38,045 nucleotides of DNA from SIG454 sp045578465 (GCA_045578465.1 JAZNKJ010000037.1:1-38045); one strand, 5' to 3'; positions 8,157-16,803 are shown, counted from the first letter of the stretch. A program made the numbers and translations. The notes: generated by a model from the sequence alone, not told the origin.

Positions 8157-9564
8157 AATAAATCACCCATGCCCTTTCAGAATTTTTATCTGTTTTGCAT
8201 TTTTCGCTTACCCGTCCCCCAACAATTGCCAAAACCTCGTCGCCCTGACAGATAAGAGGTATATCATCCCGCTTTTCACGGGGAATTTTCATATCTATAA
8301 ATATGCTTTTAAGTTTCTTTTCTCTGCCGTCTGCAAAAACAGCCATTTTGTCCCCGTCTCTGCGGTTTCTGAGAACAATTTTTCCGCTGAGCTTGTCTTC
8401 ATCCAAAAGAATGTCTCCCGCACTCTTTTTGTACTCGGAAAGGAGAACTCTTTTAACAAAAACTGCCCCTTCTTTGCCCTCAATTTTGTAGCCGTTTCCA
8501 GGCTCGATTTCTGTGCTGAAATAATTCTTTATTCCTCGGCTTGTTTCATTTATCTCTATCTCGCCTTCGTTTCTGAATTCCAGCCAGCCGTATTTCACAT
8601 AAACGGTAAGGCCTTTTGGACAGTTCATCATTGCCCCTGTTTCTTTTTCTTTAAGGGATAAAATATCCTTGATATGCTTTCTTTCTAAATAAAAATCTTC
8701 TCCCATTGCTTCTTTTGCCGCAGTAATTATGAGCCTTGACATTATGGCGTCCTCAACCATATTAAGCGAATCAATATGAAGGACAACGGGTTTTCTGTTA
8801 GGCATAGGGCTTCCAAGCCTATGGTAAAGCCTTTTTGCATAGGAATTTAAAAAGTCGCTGTCTTTCTTTGCGCTTTCCGATAAATTCATAAGACTTTCCG
8901 TTATATTCGGGTTAAAATTCTCTCTTATGAATGGCAAAAGCTCGTTTCTTATTTTATTTCTTGTGTAGTCATTATCAGAATTCGTGCTATCTATGCAATA
9001 GCTTAGTGAGTTTTCCTTGCAATACTCTTCGATTTCCTCTCGGCTTACTTTAAGGAGAGGTCTTATAACGCCGTCCTCACGGATATATTTTATTCCGCTG
9101 AGGCCGTCAATTCCTGTTCCTCTTATAATCCGCATTAAGACCGTTTCGGCGGCATCGTCTCTGTGGTGGGCGGTAGCAATAACATTCTGGCCACCCAAAG
9201 AGCAAACCTCACGGAAAAAGGCATAACGCTCCTGTCTGCCCGCTTCTTCAACTGTTATCCCCTGCTCTTTTGCAATTTCTATTGCATTTACTGTTTTAGC
9301 AAGGAACGGAATTTTTAAAAAGTCGCAGAATTTTTTGGAAAAATCTTCGTCTTTATCCGCTTCTTCCCCTCTTATGCCGTGGTTTAAGTGCGCCGCGTAG
9401 AGTGAAAACCCCATCTTTTTTGAAAGGCCATAGAGAACATGAGTCAGGCACACGGAATCTGCCCCTCCCGAAAGAGCGACTAAAACCTTATCACCTTTTT
9501 TAATCATTTCATTTTCTTCTATGGTTAATCTGACTTTCTCAGATACGGTAGAACTAATGTTCAC
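8134..9564 (-). CDS. tilS: tRNA(Ile)-lysidine synthetase
   Basis: A 476-residue PP-loop ATPase that converts C34 of tRNA-Ile(CAU) to lysidine, changing its decoding from AUG to AUA. The P-loop VLVALSGGADSVCL (SGGxDS) is near residue 25-40, followed by AAHLNHGIRG and ATAHHRDDAAETVLMRI. The C-terminal third contains the TilS domain ending in a VLAIVGGRVSEK segment. The frame is open to 9603, but GTG 9564 has GGAGTGGAG just upstream and overlaps the dnaB stop by 11 bases, so 9564 is preferred. It sits between dnaB and hpt. Confidence 0.93.
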   Translation of the reverse strand: MNISSTVSEKVRLTIEENEMIKKGDKVLVALSGGADSVCLTHVLYGLSKKMGFSLYAAHLNHGIRGEEADKDEDFSKKFCDFLKIPFLAKTVNAIEIAKEQGITVEEAGRQERYAFFREVCSLGGQNVIATAHHRDDAAETVLMRIIRGTGIDGLSGIKYIREDGVIRPLLKVSREEIEEYCKENSLSYCIDSTNSDNDYTRNKIRNELLPFIRENFNPNITESLMNLSESAKKDSDFLNSYAKRLYHRLGSPMPNRKPVVLHIDSLNMVEDAIMSRLIITAAKEAMGEDFYLERKHIKDILSLKEKETGAMMNCPKGLTVYVKYGWLEFRNEGEIEINETSRGIKNYFSTEIEPGNGYKIEGKEGAVFVKRVLLSEYKKSAGDILLDEDKLSGKIVLRNRRDGDKMAVFADGREKKLKSIFIDMKIPREKRDDIPLICQGDEVLAIVGGRVSEKCKTDKNSERAWVIYYGNDGQS

Positions 9565-10891
9565 GGTCTCCACTCCAATTGGAAAATTTAAAGAATTCGC
9601 CAAGCCATGTTAAATATTCGCTTCCCACTTCGCCGTTTCTGTGTTTAGCGAAGATACATTTTGTTTTGTTAGGTTCTTCCGTTTCAGGATTATAATAGCC
9701 CTCACGGGATAAGAACATTACAACATCGGCGTCCTGCTCAATTGAGCCTGATTCTCTTATATCGCTGAGCCTTGGCTCTTTATTATCTCTCTTTTCAACA
9801 TCACGGTTGAGCTGAGAAAGTGCGATTACAGGCACATTAAGGTCTTTTGCAAGAATTTTCATAGACCTTGAAATTTCGGAAATCGCCTGCTGTCTGTCTG
9901 AGGTCTTGGAATTCATAAGCTGTATGTAGTCTATAACAATAAGACCGAGGCCTTTTTCAGCCTTTAATCTTCTGCATCTTGCTCCGATTTCAGGCATTGT
10001 TATACCTGATGAATCGTCGATATATATTTCAGCCGTTGAAAGAGCGTCAACCGCTCCGCCCACTTTATCCCAGTCATCTGATTTAAGGTCGCCCTTTTTA
10101 ATTTTTTCGGAGCTTACCATTGCCTCGCTTGCAAGCATTCTGTTGGCAAGCTGGATACCAGGCATTTCAAGACTGAAAATCGCAACGGGAACACCGCCCT
10201 TGATTGCAACATTCTGAGCGATATTTAAGGCAAAGGAAGTTTTACCCATACCAGGTCTTGCCGCAATCAATATAAGCTCGGAGCCATGAAGACCTGCTGT
10301 TCTCTTATCAATATCGATAAAACCTGTGCTTACGCCTGTTACATCGCTTTTCTTATCAGAAAGCTCAGACAAAAGCTCTACGCTTTCCCCGATATATTTT
10401 CTTATATGAACAGGGCCTTTTGCTTCTCTGTCCTGAGATATATTCAATATATTCTGCTCTGCAACGCCGATTATATCTTCAAGCTCGCCCTCGCCACGAT
10501 AACACTTCTCCGCTATATCCTCGCTGGTTTTAATGAGAGTGCGTAGAACAGAGTTATCCTTAACGATTTTGGCGTAGTGCTTTAAATTCTTTGTTGTGGG
10601 CACAAAGTTTGCAACCTCAACAATAAAATCCATTCCGCCGATTTTTTCAAATATACCTTTTTGAATGAGATGCTGTTTTAAGGTTACAACATCAATAGGC
10701 ATACTCAGATTATATAGCTCACTCATTGCATCAAAGAGTTCCTTGTTGCGCCCTATATAAAAATCGTCGCCCTTTAAGATCTCTATGGCGTCAGGAATAC
10801 AATCCTTATCAAGAAACATTGCCCCTAAGACAGATTGCTCTGCCTCTAAGCTAAACGGCACTGTTCTTACATTTGCTGTACTTTCTTCCAT
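9554..10891 (-). CDS. dnaB: Replicative DNA helicase DnaB (DnaC of Bacillus nomenclature)
   Basis: A 445-residue hexameric helicase that unwinds DNA at the replication fork. The N-terminal domain starts with PFSLEAEQSVLGAMFLDKD. The RecA-like C-terminal domain has Walker A AARPGMGKTSFALN near 203-216 and GLIVIDYIQLM as Walker B, plus LSQLNRDVEKR and RESGSIEQDADVV. The length is standard and no intein interrupts it. The ATG at 10891 follows AAGGGG. Together with rplI and gdpP upstream it reproduces the conserved Firmicutes yybS-gdpP-rplI-dnaB order. Confidence 0.97.
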   Translation of the reverse strand: MEESTANVRTVPFSLEAEQSVLGAMFLDKDCIPDAIEILKGDDFYIGRNKELFDAMSELYNLSMPIDVVTLKQHLIQKGIFEKIGGMDFIVEVANFVPTTKNLKHYAKIVKDNSVLRTLIKTSEDIAEKCYRGEGELEDIIGVAEQNILNISQDREAKGPVHIRKYIGESVELLSELSDKKSDVTGVSTGFIDIDKRTAGLHGSELILIAARPGMGKTSFALNIAQNVAIKGGVPVAIFSLEMPGIQLANRMLASEAMVSSEKIKKGDLKSDDWDKVGGAVDALSTAEIYIDDSSGITMPEIGARCRRLKAEKGLGLIVIDYIQLMNSKTSDRQQAISEISRSMKILAKDLNVPVIALSQLNRDVEKRDNKEPRLSDIRESGSIEQDADVVMFLSREGYYNPETEEPNKTKCIFAKHRNGEVGSEYLTWLGEFFKFSNWSGDREH

Positions 10892-10919
10892 TTTTTTACC
10901 CCTTTTATATTTCCTAAGG

Positions 10920-11366
10920 TTATTCTTCGGTTACTTCCACTTTGAAACTGCCGAATATCTGCGGATAGAGGGAAACCCTAACCTCTGTTACTCCGCAGCT
11001 CTTGATTCCGTCAGGAAGGTCAATCTTTCTTTTGTCAACTTTAATTCCTGTCTGGTTTTCAAGAGCGGCTGCAACATCCTTTGATGTTATTGAGCCGAAA
11101 AGTCTTCCGCCGTTTCCTGCTTTTGCGGTAAGCTTTACTGTTACCTCTTTAAGTCTGTCGGCAATATTTCTTGCCTTTTGTTCTTCAACATTTTTATGGA
11201 ACTGGGCTGCCGCATTCTTTCCTTCAAGCTCGTTTAGTGCCTGCTTGCTTGCTTCAACGGCAAGGCCCTTTGGGAAAAGGAAATTTCTTGCATATCCGTC
11301 ACTTACATTTATAAGGTCGCCCTTTTTACCCTGAGATTTTACATCCTGCTTTAAAATTACTTTCAT
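10920..11366 (-). CDS. rplI: 50S ribosomal protein L9
   Basis: A 148-residue two-domain ribosomal protein that binds 23S rRNA at the base of the L1 stalk. The N-terminal MKVILKQDVKSQGKKGDLIN and the GYARNFLFPKGLA segment are diagnostic. A long connecting helix and the C-terminal domain with GGRLFGSITSKDVA follow. The length is typical. It starts 17 bases after gdpP and ends 28 bases before dnaB, so the three are co-transcribed. Confidence 0.97.
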   Translation of the reverse strand: MKVILKQDVKSQGKKGDLINVSDGYARNFLFPKGLAVEASKQALNELEGKNAAAQFHKNVEEQKARNIADRLKEVTVKLTAKAGNGGRLFGSITSKDVAAALENQTGIKVDKRKIDLPDGIKSCGVTEVRVSLYPQIFGSFKVEVTEE

Positions 11367-11383
11367 ATCTGTCTCAACCTTTC

Positions 11384-13408
11384 TTATTCTTCGTTTGATA
11401 CCACTTCATCAATTGCCCAATGGAGTTTTTCAACAGCCTCTTCCAAGGTCATATTCTCCATTTGCGCACCAGCGAGGGTTATATGTCCACCGCCACCAAG
11501 CTTTTCCATAATTATCTGAACATTGATATCGTCAAGTGATCTTGCGCTTATATAGATAACCTTGCCTCGTTTAAGAAGGACAAAAGCCGCTTCAACGCCT
11601 TTAATATCAAGAAGCTCGTCCGCCGCCTGAGCGCACATTACCTGTGCACCTCTTGCGTCGTCGGTAACCATTGAGATTGCAATGTTGTCGCGATAGAATT
11701 CTGCGTTACTTATAATCTGCGCTTTTCTTATAAATATGTCTTTATCACACTTAAATCTTCGTCTTATCTTTATAGTGTCAACGCCCATTCGTTTAAGATA
11801 GGACGCCGCTTCAAAGGTTCTTACCCCTGCTTTATTAACAAAGCCGTTTGTATCCATAAATATTCCTGCGTAAAGTGCTTCGGCCTCTTGTTTATCAAGC
11901 ATTGGAGCTTCCTGAATATACTGGATAATCTCTGTCACCATTTCACAGGTTGATGATGCATAGGCTTCGTGATACATAAGCGTTGCATTTTCAATACAGT
12001 TTTCACTTCGTCTGTGGTGGTCGATAAGCACAATATTTTCTGCGTGTCTTAAAAGTTCAGGACACTCAACCATATTCGGTCTATGGGTATCAACCACTAT
12101 AACAAGGCTATCCTTTTCCAGAGTGTTCATTGCCTGTTCTGTTGTTATAAAGGCATCTATATAATCTGTCTTATGTTCAAATTCAGCGATAGTTTCCTTT
12201 GCATTGACCGTTTCTTTATCAACGACGATATAAGCTTTGCGGTTTCTGCTTTTAACCGCTTTAAAGAGACCGATGGATGCGCCGATGCTATCCATATCCC
12301 CTGACTTATGCCCCATAATGAGGACTTTGCCTGAGTTATCAATAAGCTTGCGGAGAGCATGGGCAACAACTCTTGCCTTAACCTTTGTTCTTTTTTCAAC
12401 CTCGCGGCTTTTTGCGCCGAAGAAGTTTAAAGAATCTCTGTCTTTGATAACAACCTGATCTCCGCCACGGCCTAATGCCATATCAACCGCAAATCTTGCA
12501 AAGCTGTCGTTTTCTTTGGGGTCTATGCCGTGCTGACCGATTCCTATACTGATTGTTACGGGGATTTTATTCTCCGCATTGATATTCTTGATGTTATTTA
12601 AAACCTCAAATTTATCTTCAAGGATTTTTTCAAAGTTTCTCTGTTCAAAGAGGACTAAAAATTTATCTCTTTCAAACTTTCGGAATACACCGTCACCCAA
12701 GGCAATCCACTCGCCTATGGTCTGTTCAATTTCACCTAAAATTTTACCGTGGTTAGAGTCAGGAGTTTCTTTTAAAACTTCCTCATAGTTGTCAATTATA
12801 ACAATTGCCTCAACTGTCTTTTCTTCTTCACGAAGCTGGGCAAGTCTGTATTCGTCGCTCTTATCAATGAAATACAAAAGCAGGAATTTATGCTTTGCAT
12901 CCTTATCTTCACGGCCTGTAACCCTTGCTTCAACCTCATAGGTCCGTCCGTCAAGCTCGATAACTGAGCCAAATTCGCCTCGGCTTTCTGTCAGCTTATT
13001 TACTTCAAGGGTTGGAAGAAGGGTATTTATATGAGTTCCGAAAGTTTCATTCTCCCCAACAAGCTTGGTAAAGTTGCCGTTATACCATTTAATTTCTCCG
13101 TCAAGGCCGATTATAACCACAGGAGACGGATACTTAACCAATGACTTACCCGTTGTGTCACTCAGGCAGAAGTCAAAGTTTTCCATAAAGCTTACAAAGC
13201 TTTTTTTCTGTCTGTAAATTAAATAAAACTCAACTGCGAAAAAGATGATTCCCACCAGAGCGGCAAGGCCGTCAATATCCGTAGTCGTTACGGAGTCCAA
13301 AGCGTTTATACCAATGTATAAAGCCAGGAACACAAAAAGTCGAGCCGTGCGTCTGCCGAATATTTTGCTGACCATTGTCTGGCGTCTTTTCATTCGCTTA
13401 CCTTTCAT
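11384..13408 (-). CDS. gdpP: c-di-AMP phosphodiesterase GdpP (DHH-DHHA1 family)
   Basis: A 674-residue membrane phosphodiesterase that hydrolyses c-di-AMP and so tunes potassium and osmotic homeostasis and cell-wall stress. In order: two N-terminal transmembrane segments (about 20-65), a PAS-like domain (about 85-165), a degenerate GGDEF domain in which the signature is replaced by FRKFERDKFLV (about 235), then a DHH domain with GHKSGDMDSIGA and VLIDHHRRSEN, and a C-terminal DHHA1 domain with GGGGHITLAGAQ. This architecture is that of GdpP/YybT. ATG 13408 has GGAGA seven bases upstream; an in-frame ATG five codons later is less well placed. It begins two bases after the yybS stop. Confidence 0.95.
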   Translation of the reverse strand: MKGKRMKRRQTMVSKIFGRRTARLFVFLALYIGINALDSVTTTDIDGLAALVGIIFFAVEFYLIYRQKKSFVSFMENFDFCLSDTTGKSLVKYPSPVVIIGLDGEIKWYNGNFTKLVGENETFGTHINTLLPTLEVNKLTESRGEFGSVIELDGRTYEVEARVTGREDKDAKHKFLLLYFIDKSDEYRLAQLREEEKTVEAIVIIDNYEEVLKETPDSNHGKILGEIEQTIGEWIALGDGVFRKFERDKFLVLFEQRNFEKILEDKFEVLNNIKNINAENKIPVTISIGIGQHGIDPKENDSFARFAVDMALGRGGDQVVIKDRDSLNFFGAKSREVEKRTKVKARVVAHALRKLIDNSGKVLIMGHKSGDMDSIGASIGLFKAVKSRNRKAYIVVDKETVNAKETIAEFEHKTDYIDAFITTEQAMNTLEKDSLVIVVDTHRPNMVECPELLRHAENIVLIDHHRRSENCIENATLMYHEAYASSTCEMVTEIIQYIQEAPMLDKQEAEALYAGIFMDTNGFVNKAGVRTFEAASYLKRMGVDTIKIRRRFKCDKDIFIRKAQIISNAEFYRDNIAISMVTDDARGAQVMCAQAADELLDIKGVEAAFVLLKRGKVIYISARSLDDINVQIIMEKLGGGGHITLAGAQMENMTLEEAVEKLHWAIDEVVSNEE

Positions 13409-13410
13409 TT

Positions 13411-14349
13411 TTATTCTCCATTTCTTTCTATCCTGCGATAGTTCATAAAACTGTCAAGCATTCCTATGATTGACAAAATCTGAATTGCAAAACTGCTTGC
13501 GACTGTAAATACCGCGATATATATGATGGCTCTTAAAAAGCCAAATTTAATTTTATTCTTAAACTTGCTTTCGATGAATGAGAATCCGCAGAATGCAAGA
13601 ACAAAATCAATTATTGCCACGATGTTGTAAACGGCAACCCCTATTTTACTTGCTCCGCTTAAAAACAAAGCAAATATTGATATGATGAAATAGGCAACTG
13701 CCATATGTCTTGGCGCATGATGCTCATCAAGAGGAATATAATCATATCTTAACTTGCTTACTTTTTTTGCAAGAATTCTGAGAAGTGCACAGTGCAAATA
13801 AGCAAAAACCAACGATGTCAGAATAATGAATGTAGGGAACATTTGCTTAATATATGCCCCTATAACACTTAGCGCCATTTCAATATCTACCGTGGCTTCA
13901 TTACTGCCTGCTATAAGAAGGGCTTCTTTCATTCCACTGATTGACTGATCAATTATTCCGCCGACTCCGTTCTCTAAACCGCGTCCTGCCAGAAGGAGAG
14001 TTCCAAGGAGAACCACCAAAAAGGATACGCTCACTCCTAAAAGAGTTGAATAATAATCTTTCTTTCTGCCAATCATAATCCCTGACACCATGCCGGGAAT
14101 AACAGATAGGGCTACAACAATAAGGCTTTCAAAATCCTTAGTTAAAAGGAGCATAACCCCTGCCGTTAAAACAGCATTTACAGCGGTTGCAATTTCCCCG
14201 CATCTTAAACAGATATACGCCGTAAGGGATGTTGCAATAAGTGGAAAAAGTATTGCGCCGAAGGGAATAAACAAAGATAAAACAGTCAATAAAACAACAA
14301 AAATTATGCAAATAAGAGCAATGCCAAGCTTTTTAATTCTGCTATCCAT
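13411..14349 (-). CDS. yybS: YybS-family membrane protein (DUF2232)
   Basis: A 312-residue protein with about eight hydrophobic segments and short charged loops. The conserved DUF2232/YybS pattern is visible: an N-terminal multi-TM block beginning LGIALICIIFVVLL and a C-terminal FGFSFIES-type segment (here FCGFSFIESKFKN). The molecular function is unknown; some members resemble S components of ECF transporters, but no substrate can be inferred. Identification also rests on position, immediately upstream of gdpP-rplI-dnaB as in Bacillus. The ATG at 14349 has GAGGA four bases upstream. It is the first gene of the long minus-strand run. Confidence 0.85.
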   Translation of the reverse strand: MDSRIKKLGIALICIIFVVLLTVLSLFIPFGAILFPLIATSLTAYICLRCGEIATAVNAVLTAGVMLLLTKDFESLIVVALSVIPGMVSGIMIGRKKDYYSTLLGVSVSFLVVLLGTLLLAGRGLENGVGGIIDQSISGMKEALLIAGSNEATVDIEMALSVIGAYIKQMFPTFIILTSLVFAYLHCALLRILAKKVSKLRYDYIPLDEHHAPRHMAVAYFIISIFALFLSGASKIGVAVYNIVAIIDFVLAFCGFSFIESKFKNKIKFGFLRAIIYIAVFTVASSFAIQILSIIGMLDSFMNYRRIERNGE

Positions 14350-14490
14350 AAAATCCTCATTCCTTAAATCTAAATCGCTATATTATAAATACATCGAAAA
14401 TTCCTTTATTTACGGGCATTTATCCCTATTATAAAGAGGCGTGCTTACTGCCATTTGGGCACAATCCACCCCATTATCATTTATCAGTTT

Positions 14491-14519
14491 ATTATATCAA
14501 ATATCTCCGTATTTTTCAA
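14491..14519 (-). promoter_or_regulatory. Promoter of the yybS-gdpP-dnaB operon
   Basis: Read on the minus strand: TTGAAA (14519-14514), 17-bp spacer, TATAAT (14496-14491). A start near 14484 would leave a 5' leader of about 135 bases before yybS. Within this leader short hairpins such as TGCC/GGCA can be drawn, but I recognise no known riboswitch. Confidence 0.75.
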
Positions 14520-14540
14520 GTGTTTTGGATAAATTTTATA

Positions 14541-14572
14541 GGGGGAAAACACTTTTATTTTCGGGGGAAAAC
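14541..14572. repeat. Pair of GGGGGAAAAC direct repeats between divergent promoters
   Basis: Identical ten-base words GGGGGAAAAC occur at 14541-14550 and 14563-14572, 22 bp apart, about two helical turns. They lie between the minus-strand yybS promoter (-35 at 14519) and the plus-strand tRNA promoter (-35 at 14590). Such same-face spacing suits an operator, but no regulator can be named. The rest of 14350-14640 holds only the two promoters and the yybS leader. Confidence 0.35.
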
Positions 14573-14589
14573 TTTTTGCCCAAAAATAC

Positions 14590-14618
14590 TTGACAATTAT
14601 GGGAGGATGTGTTAATAT
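14590..14618 (+). promoter_or_regulatory. Promoter of the tRNA-Met/tRNA-Glu unit
   Basis: TTGACA (14590-14595), 17-bp spacer, TAATAT (14613-14618). This near-consensus sigma-A promoter is 22 bases upstream of the tRNA-Met 5' end, as expected for a stable-RNA promoter. Confidence 0.9.
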
Positions 14619-14640
14619 ATAACCTGTTCGACATATTTAT

Positions 14641-14717
14641 GGCGGTATAGCTCAGTTGGCTAGAGCATGCGGTTCATACCCGCAGTGTCACTAGTTCGAA
14701 TCTAGTTACCGCTACCA
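14641..14717 (+). tRNA. tRNA-Met (CAT), elongator type
   Basis: A 77-base cloverleaf with encoded CCA. The acceptor GGCGGTA pairs with TACCGCT (first pair G-U). The anticodon stem TGCGG/CCGCA holds loop TTCATAC with anticodon CAT, and the T arm is ACTAG/CTAGT. The anticodon stem lacks the three consecutive G-C pairs of initiator tRNA, and the acceptor lacks the C1xA72 mismatch, so it is not initiator. The GGCGGT...ACCGCTACCA frame resembles Firmicutes elongator Met rather than the lysidine-modified tRNA-Ile(CAT). Confidence 0.93.
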
Positions 14718-14718
14718 T

Positions 14719-14742
14719 GCCCGCTTTGAAATATAAGCGGGC
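14719..14742 (+). other. Inter-tRNA hairpin
   Basis: GCCCGCTT (14719-14726) and AAGCGGGC (14735-14742) make a perfect eight-pair stem between the two tRNAs, followed by TGTTGTTT. It could attenuate transcription into tRNA-Glu or guide processing of the dimeric precursor. The imperfect T tract makes it at best a weak terminator. Confidence 0.5.
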
Positions 14743-14750
14743 TGTTGTTT

Positions 14751-14825
14751 GGCTCCTTGGTCAAGTGGTTAAGACTCCGCCCTCTCACGGCGGCTACAGG
14801 GGTTCGAATCCCCTAGGAGTCACCA
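14751..14825 (+). tRNA. tRNA-Glu (CTC)
   Basis: A 75-base cloverleaf with encoded CCA. The acceptor GGCTCCT pairs with AGGAGTC; the anticodon stem CCGCC/GGCGG holds loop CTCTCAC with anticodon CTC; the T arm is AGGGG/CCCCT. It shares the promoter at 14590-14618 with tRNA-Met and is followed at once by a terminator. Confidence 0.94.
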
Positions 14826-14859
14826 AAAGGCTTAAAACCTACGGTTTTAAGCCTTTTTT
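14825..14859 (+). terminator. Intrinsic terminator of the tRNA unit
   Basis: AAAAGGCTTAAAACC (14825-14839) and GGTTTTAAGCCTTTT (14843-14857) form a 15-pair stem with a three-base loop, followed by a T run. Confidence 0.92.
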
Positions 14860-14865
14860 GTTTAC

Positions 14866-14895
14866 AAAAAAGCCTCGGAAAATCCGAGGCTTTTT
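14866..14895 (-). terminator. Intrinsic terminator of the EAL-protein operon (bidirectional)
   Basis: GCCTCGGA (14872-14879), loop AAA, TCCGAGGC (14883-14890), with A and T runs on either side. It lies just after the stop of the EAL gene and ends the minus-strand surface-polymer operon. It can also act as a backup for the convergent tRNA transcript. Confidence 0.92.
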
Positions 14896-14898
14896 AAT

Positions 14899-16788
14899 TT
14901 ATTTTGAATTATAATTTTGCACAAACGCTTCGCACTCTTCAAGCGGGAGGGGCTTTGAATAGAACCAGCCCTGAATATAGTCACAATCAGAGGATGATAC
15001 CAGCGTGTTTTGTTCCTCCGTTTCTACTCCCTCGCATATAACCTTGATATTTAAACTATGAGCCAATGCAACAATTCCTGAGAACAAATCCTTTCCTTTT
15101 GGATTATCAGCTTTAAGGAGAATATCACGGTCGATTTTTACAACATCTATCGGATAATCGCAAAGATTTGCCAGAGATGTATATCCGCTTCCCAAGTCGT
15201 CAAGATAAACATTAAATCCAAGCTCTTTACATTTACGCACATTCTGCGTTGCAGTTTCTCTGTCTTTTTCCATAGCGTCTTCTGTTATCTCAATAGAGAG
15301 CTTGGACTTATCAAAGTTATAACTGTTTGAAATCATCATAAGCTTATCTATGAAATTGTCTTCCGAAAGCGTTATTCTTGTAAAGTTACAGGAAATTGAA
15401 ATTTCTTTATAATCTGTATCGTTCCACTTTTCAAGCTGTCGGCAGGCAAGGTCAAACATATAAAAATCATGCTTACTGATAAGACCTGCCGATTCCATAT
15501 TGCTAATATATTTGCTGGGACCGATTAAACCTTTTTCGCGGCTATCCCATCTTGAAAGGGCTTCACAGGAAGTAATCTTCTTTGTTTTGTTATCAACAAT
15601 GAACTGCAAATACATCTTAAATTCGTTATTTTCAAAGCCTTTTAAGATGCTCTCCGTAATTTTCTTTTCCTCCTGAACCAAATTCATGGAGTGGGTATCA
15701 CAAAAAATAATCTGTTTTTCTGTCCCAAAAATTTTATTACAGTTTTTTCTCAAATTAAAAAGCAGGAGCTCGCAATTTCGGTCTGAGGCTGAGAGGTGGT
15801 AAGCTGCGCAATGGAATACGATCTTATTATTCTTCTCTTTCATCTTCTCGAAACCATTAAGCTTATTCATAACCTCTTTAAGCCTTTTTTTCGCATCTTC
15901 GTCATTAGTGGACTGAAATGCATATGCAAAGCCGTTTTCAGTAATTCTTGCAGACATTTCTCTGTCCCCTGTGTGCTCCGACAATACATAAGCCGTATAT
16001 TTGAGCATATCCTCAAAGGAGCTGTCGCCGTGATAGGAACGGAGATAACTGCTGTCTAAAACGATATAGGCAATATAATACAGGCTTCTTGACATATCGC
16101 TTATGCTATACCGAAAATGATGCTTGAAAAACCTGAGATTTCCCATCCCTGTTTCTATATCCGTCATTTTATCGTATTCATTCTCGTCCCGCATTCTCTT
16201 GATACGGATACATAAAAATACTATTAAGACTATAAGCAACAGCGAAAATGCAAGGGCAATTATAATCCATATATAATCGGGCTTCGTGCTTTCCGATGCA
16301 TAGGATAAATAAATACCGTTCTTCTCATCAACAGATATTTTGTTTGCCGCAGACTTTATATCTGCAATTTTTCCGTCATTTAAAAGGGATGTGAAAACAA
16401 GACCGCATTTAACTGTTTCGCCGTTATTCTTATACGAAACGAGTTCAATATAGTCTTTTCCGTATGATAATTCTTCCCCATCATTTACAGAAGATATGAT
16501 GTCTGCTTGAAGATTTTCCCCAAGCATATTTTTATCGTTTTTATTGCCGTTAATATAAACGAAATCTATGCCTGAATTCTTTGATATTTTTTCAAGCAAT
16601 TCGGGGATAATCCCCTGATATGCTTTTAAATCTTCGTCATAGTATTCTATTGGGTAATTATCACTTTCTCCTGCAACATAAATATAGTCGCCATACCCTT
16701 CGGTTTTCTCGGTTGTTATAACCTCCGCAAATGTTATCTGCGAAAGGATAGTAACGACAACCATAAAAACCGTAACAAACTTTCTCAT
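14899..16788 (-). CDS. Periplasmic-type sensor, degenerate GGDEF, EAL phosphodiesterase
   Basis: A 629-residue membrane protein. An N-terminal signal sequence (about 1-22) is followed by a short SBP_bac_3-like extracellular region (about 35-170, with FDxxxxPIEYYDED-like features), a TM segment (about 174-197), a GGDEF-like domain starting MTDIETGMGNLRF but with RITENGFAYAF in place of RxGGDEF, and a C-terminal EAL domain (about 380-625). The EAL catalytic set looks complete: EALSRW, SCNFTR, LSIEITED, DDLGSGYTS, VVKIDRD, EGVETEEQ and YIQGWFYSKP. It is therefore predicted to hydrolyse c-di-GMP and not to make it. ATG 16788 follows AGGAGG by 11 bases; the longer GTG start overlaps that SD. As last gene of a riboswitch-controlled operon it probably provides negative feedback. 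Confidence 0.88.
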   Translation of the reverse strand: MRKFVTVFMVVVTILSQITFAEVITTEKTEGYGDYIYVAGESDNYPIEYYDEDLKAYQGIIPELLEKISKNSGIDFVYINGNKNDKNMLGENLQADIISSVNDGEELSYGKDYIELVSYKNNGETVKCGLVFTSLLNDGKIADIKSAANKISVDEKNGIYLSYASESTKPDYIWIIIALAFSLLLIVLIVFLCIRIKRMRDENEYDKMTDIETGMGNLRFFKHHFRYSISDMSRSLYYIAYIVLDSSYLRSYHGDSSFEDMLKYTAYVLSEHTGDREMSARITENGFAYAFQSTNDEDAKKRLKEVMNKLNGFEKMKEKNNKIVFHCAAYHLSASDRNCELLLFNLRKNCNKIFGTEKQIIFCDTHSMNLVQEEKKITESILKGFENNEFKMYLQFIVDNKTKKITSCEALSRWDSREKGLIGPSKYISNMESAGLISKHDFYMFDLACRQLEKWNDTDYKEISISCNFTRITLSEDNFIDKLMMISNSYNFDKSKLSIEITEDAMEKDRETATQNVRKCKELGFNVYLDDLGSGYTSLANLCDYPIDVVKIDRDILLKADNPKGKDLFSGIVALAHSLNIKVICEGVETEEQNTLVSSSDCDYIQGWFYSKPLPLEECEAFVQNYNSK

Positions 16789-16803
16789 TTCCCTTATCAC
16801 CTC

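Noticed and set aside
14717..14914. 65-codon plus-strand ORF
   Set aside because: It runs through tRNA-Glu and two terminators, so it is not a gene.
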